Shown in pieces: positions 14,019 to 14,720 of a stretch of DNA of 14,720 bases (position 1 is its first letter; every line of letters begins with the position of its first letter). The stretch lies in assembly GCA_012799165.1 (NCBI GenBank), contig JAAZLU010000012.1, positions 1 to 14,720 on the forward strand, read 5' to 3'. The notes under the pieces are model-generated. The model was not told the DNA's origin and searched no databases. It was given only the letters and a program-made list of their open reading frames with translations. A program made the translations under genes and the position numbers. This DNA comes from Clostridiales bacterium. Lineage in GTDB: Bacteria; Bacillota; Clostridia; Peptostreptococcales; Anaerovoracaceae.

Positions 14019-14054
14019 AGCCGGGTGCAAATAATTGCAACCGGCTTTACTTTT
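14019..14054 (+). terminator. Rho-independent terminator after the CGGC gene
   Basis: AGCCGG (14019-14024) pairs with CCGGCT (14041-14046). After one mismatch TGCAA (14026-14030) pairs with TTGCA (14035-14039) around an ATAA loop, and TTTACTTTT follows. A smaller inverted repeat, TGCGCT/AGCGCA (13984-13989 and 13999-14004), precedes it just after the stop codon. Confidence 0.8.
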
Positions 14055-14103
14055 AGCTAGAGGCATATATTCCTCCGTTCTTGCTAAATTGAATCTTTTA
14101 CTA

Positions 14104-14147
14104 CTATCCTTGTCTCTTAAGGTCGTTTATACTGATAGCAGGGATAG
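14104..14147. repeat. Imperfect inverted repeat upstream of the secreted-protein gene
   Basis: CTATCCTTG (14104-14112) and CAGGGATAG (14139-14147) pair at 8 of 9 positions plus one G-T, spaced by 26 nt. It lies just upstream of the -10 candidate at 14155-14163, so it could be a regulator site or a chance repeat. Confidence 0.3.
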
Positions 14148-14154
14148 AGTGATA

Positions 14155-14163
14155 TGTCATAAT
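14155..14163 (+). promoter_or_regulatory. Extended -10 candidate for the secreted beta-helix gene
   Basis: TGTCATAAT reads as TG, one base and CATAAT (five of six). No good -35 box is visible. The start would be near 14170, giving a leader of about 43 nt. Confidence 0.3.
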
Positions 14164-14212
14164 GAAGCCAGTATAAAGAAGGTGCATCTAATCGAAAGGA
14201 GGAAGAAGTAAA

Positions 14213-14720
14213 ATGATAAAAATGAGATTGTATGCGGCAATTTTAGCTGTAGTCATGTTTGTCGCCATGATGCCCTGGACGGCGACGGCTGATAATGTAA
14301 CGGAAGTCAGCACCCCTTCGGAGCTACGCGTCGCGCTGGAAAGCGATGCGGGGGCTCATATAAGGCTTAAAAAGGACATAATATTTACAAAAAGCAATGC
14401 CGTTGATGTCAACGACGGTGTCGTTGCGGGAAGAGGCAACTATACAATCGATCTAAACGGCTTTACTGTCAAGTATCATCATTACATAGCGGGGCGTGAA
14501 TTTTCCGATGGCGGAACGCCGATTCGTGCCGGACATGCGAAATCGCTGGTAATCAACGGGCCGGGGAACCTAGTAGGAGGGACTCACGGTCTGGAGCAGG
14601 GTGATCAGTTCTGCTCGCTTACAGTTAACAATGTAATGGTAAAGGGGATAATGGGTTACGGCATACGCATAACCGGGGGGCTCGTCTATCTTAACGGCGG
14701 GGATATTGTCGGGAATTTCG
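14213..14720 (+). CDS. Secreted protein with probable right-handed beta-helix fold, 3' end outside window
   Basis: 169 codons are visible and the frame is still open at the window end. The N-terminus is a clear signal peptide: basic start (MIKMR), hydrophobic core to about residue 20, and an Ala-x-Ala cleavage site (ATA, 24-26) before DNVTEVSTPSEL. The mature part has the short repeating strand-turn pattern of pectate-lyase-like beta-helices: VSTPSELRVAL (32-42), IRLKKDIIF (50-58), YTIDLNGFTV (77-86), SLVINGPGNLVGG (112-124), LTVNNVMVKGI and IRITGGLVYLNGGDIVGN at the visible end. Similar modules occur in clostridial surface proteins that add wall-binding repeats further on; that part is outside the window, so no enzymatic role is assigned. 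AGGAGG at 14197-14202, 10 nt before the ATG, decides the start over the Met three codons later. Confidence 0.85.
   Translation, partial: MIKMRLYAAILAVVMFVAMMPWTATADNVTEVSTPSELRVALESDAGAHIRLKKDIIFTKSNAVDVNDGVVAGRGNYTIDLNGFTVKYHHYIAGREFSDGGTPIRAGHAKSLVINGPGNLVGGTHGLEQGDQFCSLTVNNVMVKGIMGYGIRITGGLVYLNGGDIVGNF

Noticed and set aside
13981..14212. Riboswitch before the secreted-protein gene
   Set aside because: Apart from the terminator of the preceding gene and one imperfect inverted repeat I recognise no conserved riboswitch core.

Overview
The window looks like chromosome of an anaerobic, low- to mid-GC Firmicute of the class Clostridia. The signs are strong AGGAGG-type ribosome binding sites, TTG and GTG starts, sigma-A type promoters, and clostridia-typical small families (DUF1847, CGGC, DUF1294, FtsX-type ABC exporters). 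I cannot name a genus from the sequence. No RNA gene, insertion sequence, CRISPR array or phage gene is visible.

Minus-strand left block (1-5976). Two transcription units run right to left. The upstream unit (promoter near 5947-5976) encodes a FadD-like acyl-CoA synthetase, a Cys-rich DUF1847 protein whose TTG start abuts the synthetase stop codon, and an IclR-family regulator, and it ends at a good terminator (2551-2585). The next unit starts at a perfect TTGACA-N17-TATAAT promoter (2458-2486). It encodes a DmpD/XylF-type C-C hydrolase, a 2-oxopent-4-enoate hydratase and an acylating acetaldehyde dehydrogenase cut by the left edge. These are steps of the lower meta-cleavage pathway, which turns 2-hydroxymuconic semialdehyde-like compounds into pyruvate and acetyl-CoA. 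The aldolase that should come between hydratase and dehydrogenase is not in view and may lie off the left edge. No ring-cleaving dioxygenase is visible. IclR is the obvious candidate regulator, and a 9-mer (ATGCTATAT) recurs in the control regions of both units.

Central plus-strand block (6056-8402). D-alanine-D-alanine ligase is followed by a small DUF1294 membrane protein, then a formate/nitrite transporter family channel with its own promoter (TTGAGA-N17-TACAAT).

TetR export module (8450-13567). A TetR regulator with a perfect palindromic operator at its predicted transcription start is followed by an MFS exporter, an eight-TM FtsX-type ABC permease that overlaps the MFS gene by 26 nt, and its ATPase. 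A second, degenerate copy of the operator lies in front of the MFS gene. This suggests one regulator controlling two mechanistically different exporters.

Right end (13575-14720). A small CGGC-domain protein has its own promoter and terminator. It is followed by the start of a secreted, probably beta-helical protein that runs off the window.
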